A stretch of DNA of 14,266 nt from NCBI GenBank assembly GCA_002317245.1, contig DCIU01000004.1, forward strand, positions 1-14,266, given 5' to 3'. Source of the DNA: Lachnospiraceae bacterium UBA1718 (GTDB taxonomy: Bacteria; Bacillota; Clostridia; Lachnospirales; Lachnospiraceae). Shown one piece after another: positions 13,820 to 14,266 of this stretch. A program made the translations under genes and the position numbers. Every line of letters starts with the position of its first letter. Within the stretch, counting starts at the first letter, position 1. The notes under the pieces are model-generated. The model searched no databases and was not told where the DNA came from. It saw only the letters and a list, made by a program, of their open reading frames with translations.

Positions 13820-14266
13820 TTATCTACTTAAATAGTTCCAAGGACTAACATAGCTGCCGTCCTTACGAACACTGAAGTGGAGATGGTTACCAGTTGAACG
13901 ACCAGTTGTACCAACACCAGCTATCTTCTGCCCACGCGATACCGATTCACCCTTTGAAACATATAGGGCTGATGCATGCATGTATATTGTATATAAGCCA
14001 TCACCATGATTAAGCATGATGTAATTACCCATTGATGCATTGTAGTCAGCTGCAACTACCTTACCATCGTATGCTGCAAGAATTGGTGCTCCACTTGATG
14101 CCGCCATATCAACACCATTGTGGAACTGCTGGGTACCAAGGATCGGATGAATACGGTTACCATAGTCATCAGAAATACGTGTATATGATGGACATGGCCA
14201 CTTGAACATACCACCATCGTAGGTAAGTCTCTGTCCCGTCTCCTCAGCTAACTGAGCTCTCTCAGC
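13820..14266 (-). CDS. M23-family (LytM/EnvC-like) murein peptidase, C-terminal part (gene runs off the right edge)
   Basis: This is the catalytic domain of a peptidoglycan endopeptidase or amidase activator acting outside the membrane. Only the last 148 codons are inside the window; the frame is open to the right edge, so the internal ATG at 14207-14209 is not a start. In window-partial numbering the zinc-site residues are all present: His49 and Asp53 in FHNGVDM, His97 in YTIYMHAS, and His128 and His130 in TGNHLHFS. An active metallopeptidase is therefore expected rather than a degenerate EnvC-type activator. Residues before the domain (AERAQLAEETGQRL) look like the end of a helical or coiled-coil region, typical of EnvC-like proteins. 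Such genes often follow ftsE-ftsX, which would lie outside this window. Confidence 0.93.
   Translation of the reverse strand, partial: AERAQLAEETGQRLTYDGGMFKWPCPSYTRISDDYGNRIHPILGTQQFHNGVDMAASSGAPILAAYDGKVVAADYNASMGNYIMLNHGDGLYTIYMHASALYVSKGESVSRGQKIAGVGTTGRSTGNHLHFSVRKDGSYVSPWNYLSR

Overview
This 14.3 kb window appears to be chromosomal DNA from a low-to-mid GC Firmicute, most likely a Clostridia member of the Lachnospiraceae type. The reasons are UvrB/UvrA in the Firmicute order behind a LexA/DinR-type SOS box, AGGAGG-type ribosome sites, YesM/YesN-type signalling, and a DUF624 (YesL-like) protein. Every supported gene lies on the minus strand, so the window reads functionally from right to left. 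The taxon is inferred from gene content, not from a search.

Housekeeping flanks. At the right end are the C-terminal part of a secreted M23 (LytM-type) murein peptidase and a membrane-anchored S41 (Ctp-type) protease with a PDZ domain. A strong hairpin separates them. At the left end are a complete uvrB and the first 97 codons of uvrA, 5 nt apart. A sigma-A-like promoter precedes uvrB, with a perfect GAAC-N4-GTTC palindrome just upstream.

Central accessory locus (about 2.4-12.1 kb). In transcription order it holds: a cytoplasmic GH8 enzyme resembling reducing-end xylose-releasing exo-oligoxylanase; an uncharacterised single-pass membrane protein; a YesM/LytS-type sensor histidine kinase; a YesN-type AraC-family response regulator; an extracellular solute-binding lipoprotein; two ABC permeases of the LplB/YtcP type; and a DUF624 membrane protein, followed by a good intrinsic terminator. 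No transporter ATPase is encoded here, so a shared MsmK-type ATPase elsewhere is presumed. The likely job is to sense, import and trim xylo-oligosaccharides from the reducing end.

Regulation visible in the sequence. Between the response regulator and the lipoprotein are two 14-bp direct repeats (13/14 identical) exactly 22 bp apart. They abut the -35 position of a promoter with a perfect TATAAT and no usable -35. This is the arrangement expected of an AraC-type activator site and is the best candidate for the YesN-like operator. A hairpin with a T7 tail between the lipoprotein and first permease probably makes the binding protein more abundant than the permeases.

Scar. The roughly 280 bp between the S41 protease and the GH8 gene hold no intact gene but do hold a decayed AMP-forming acyl-CoA synthetase. 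Its A5-A7-like region is joined out of frame to its A10-like C-terminus, with the stretch between deleted. This may mark the edge of the accessory locus.
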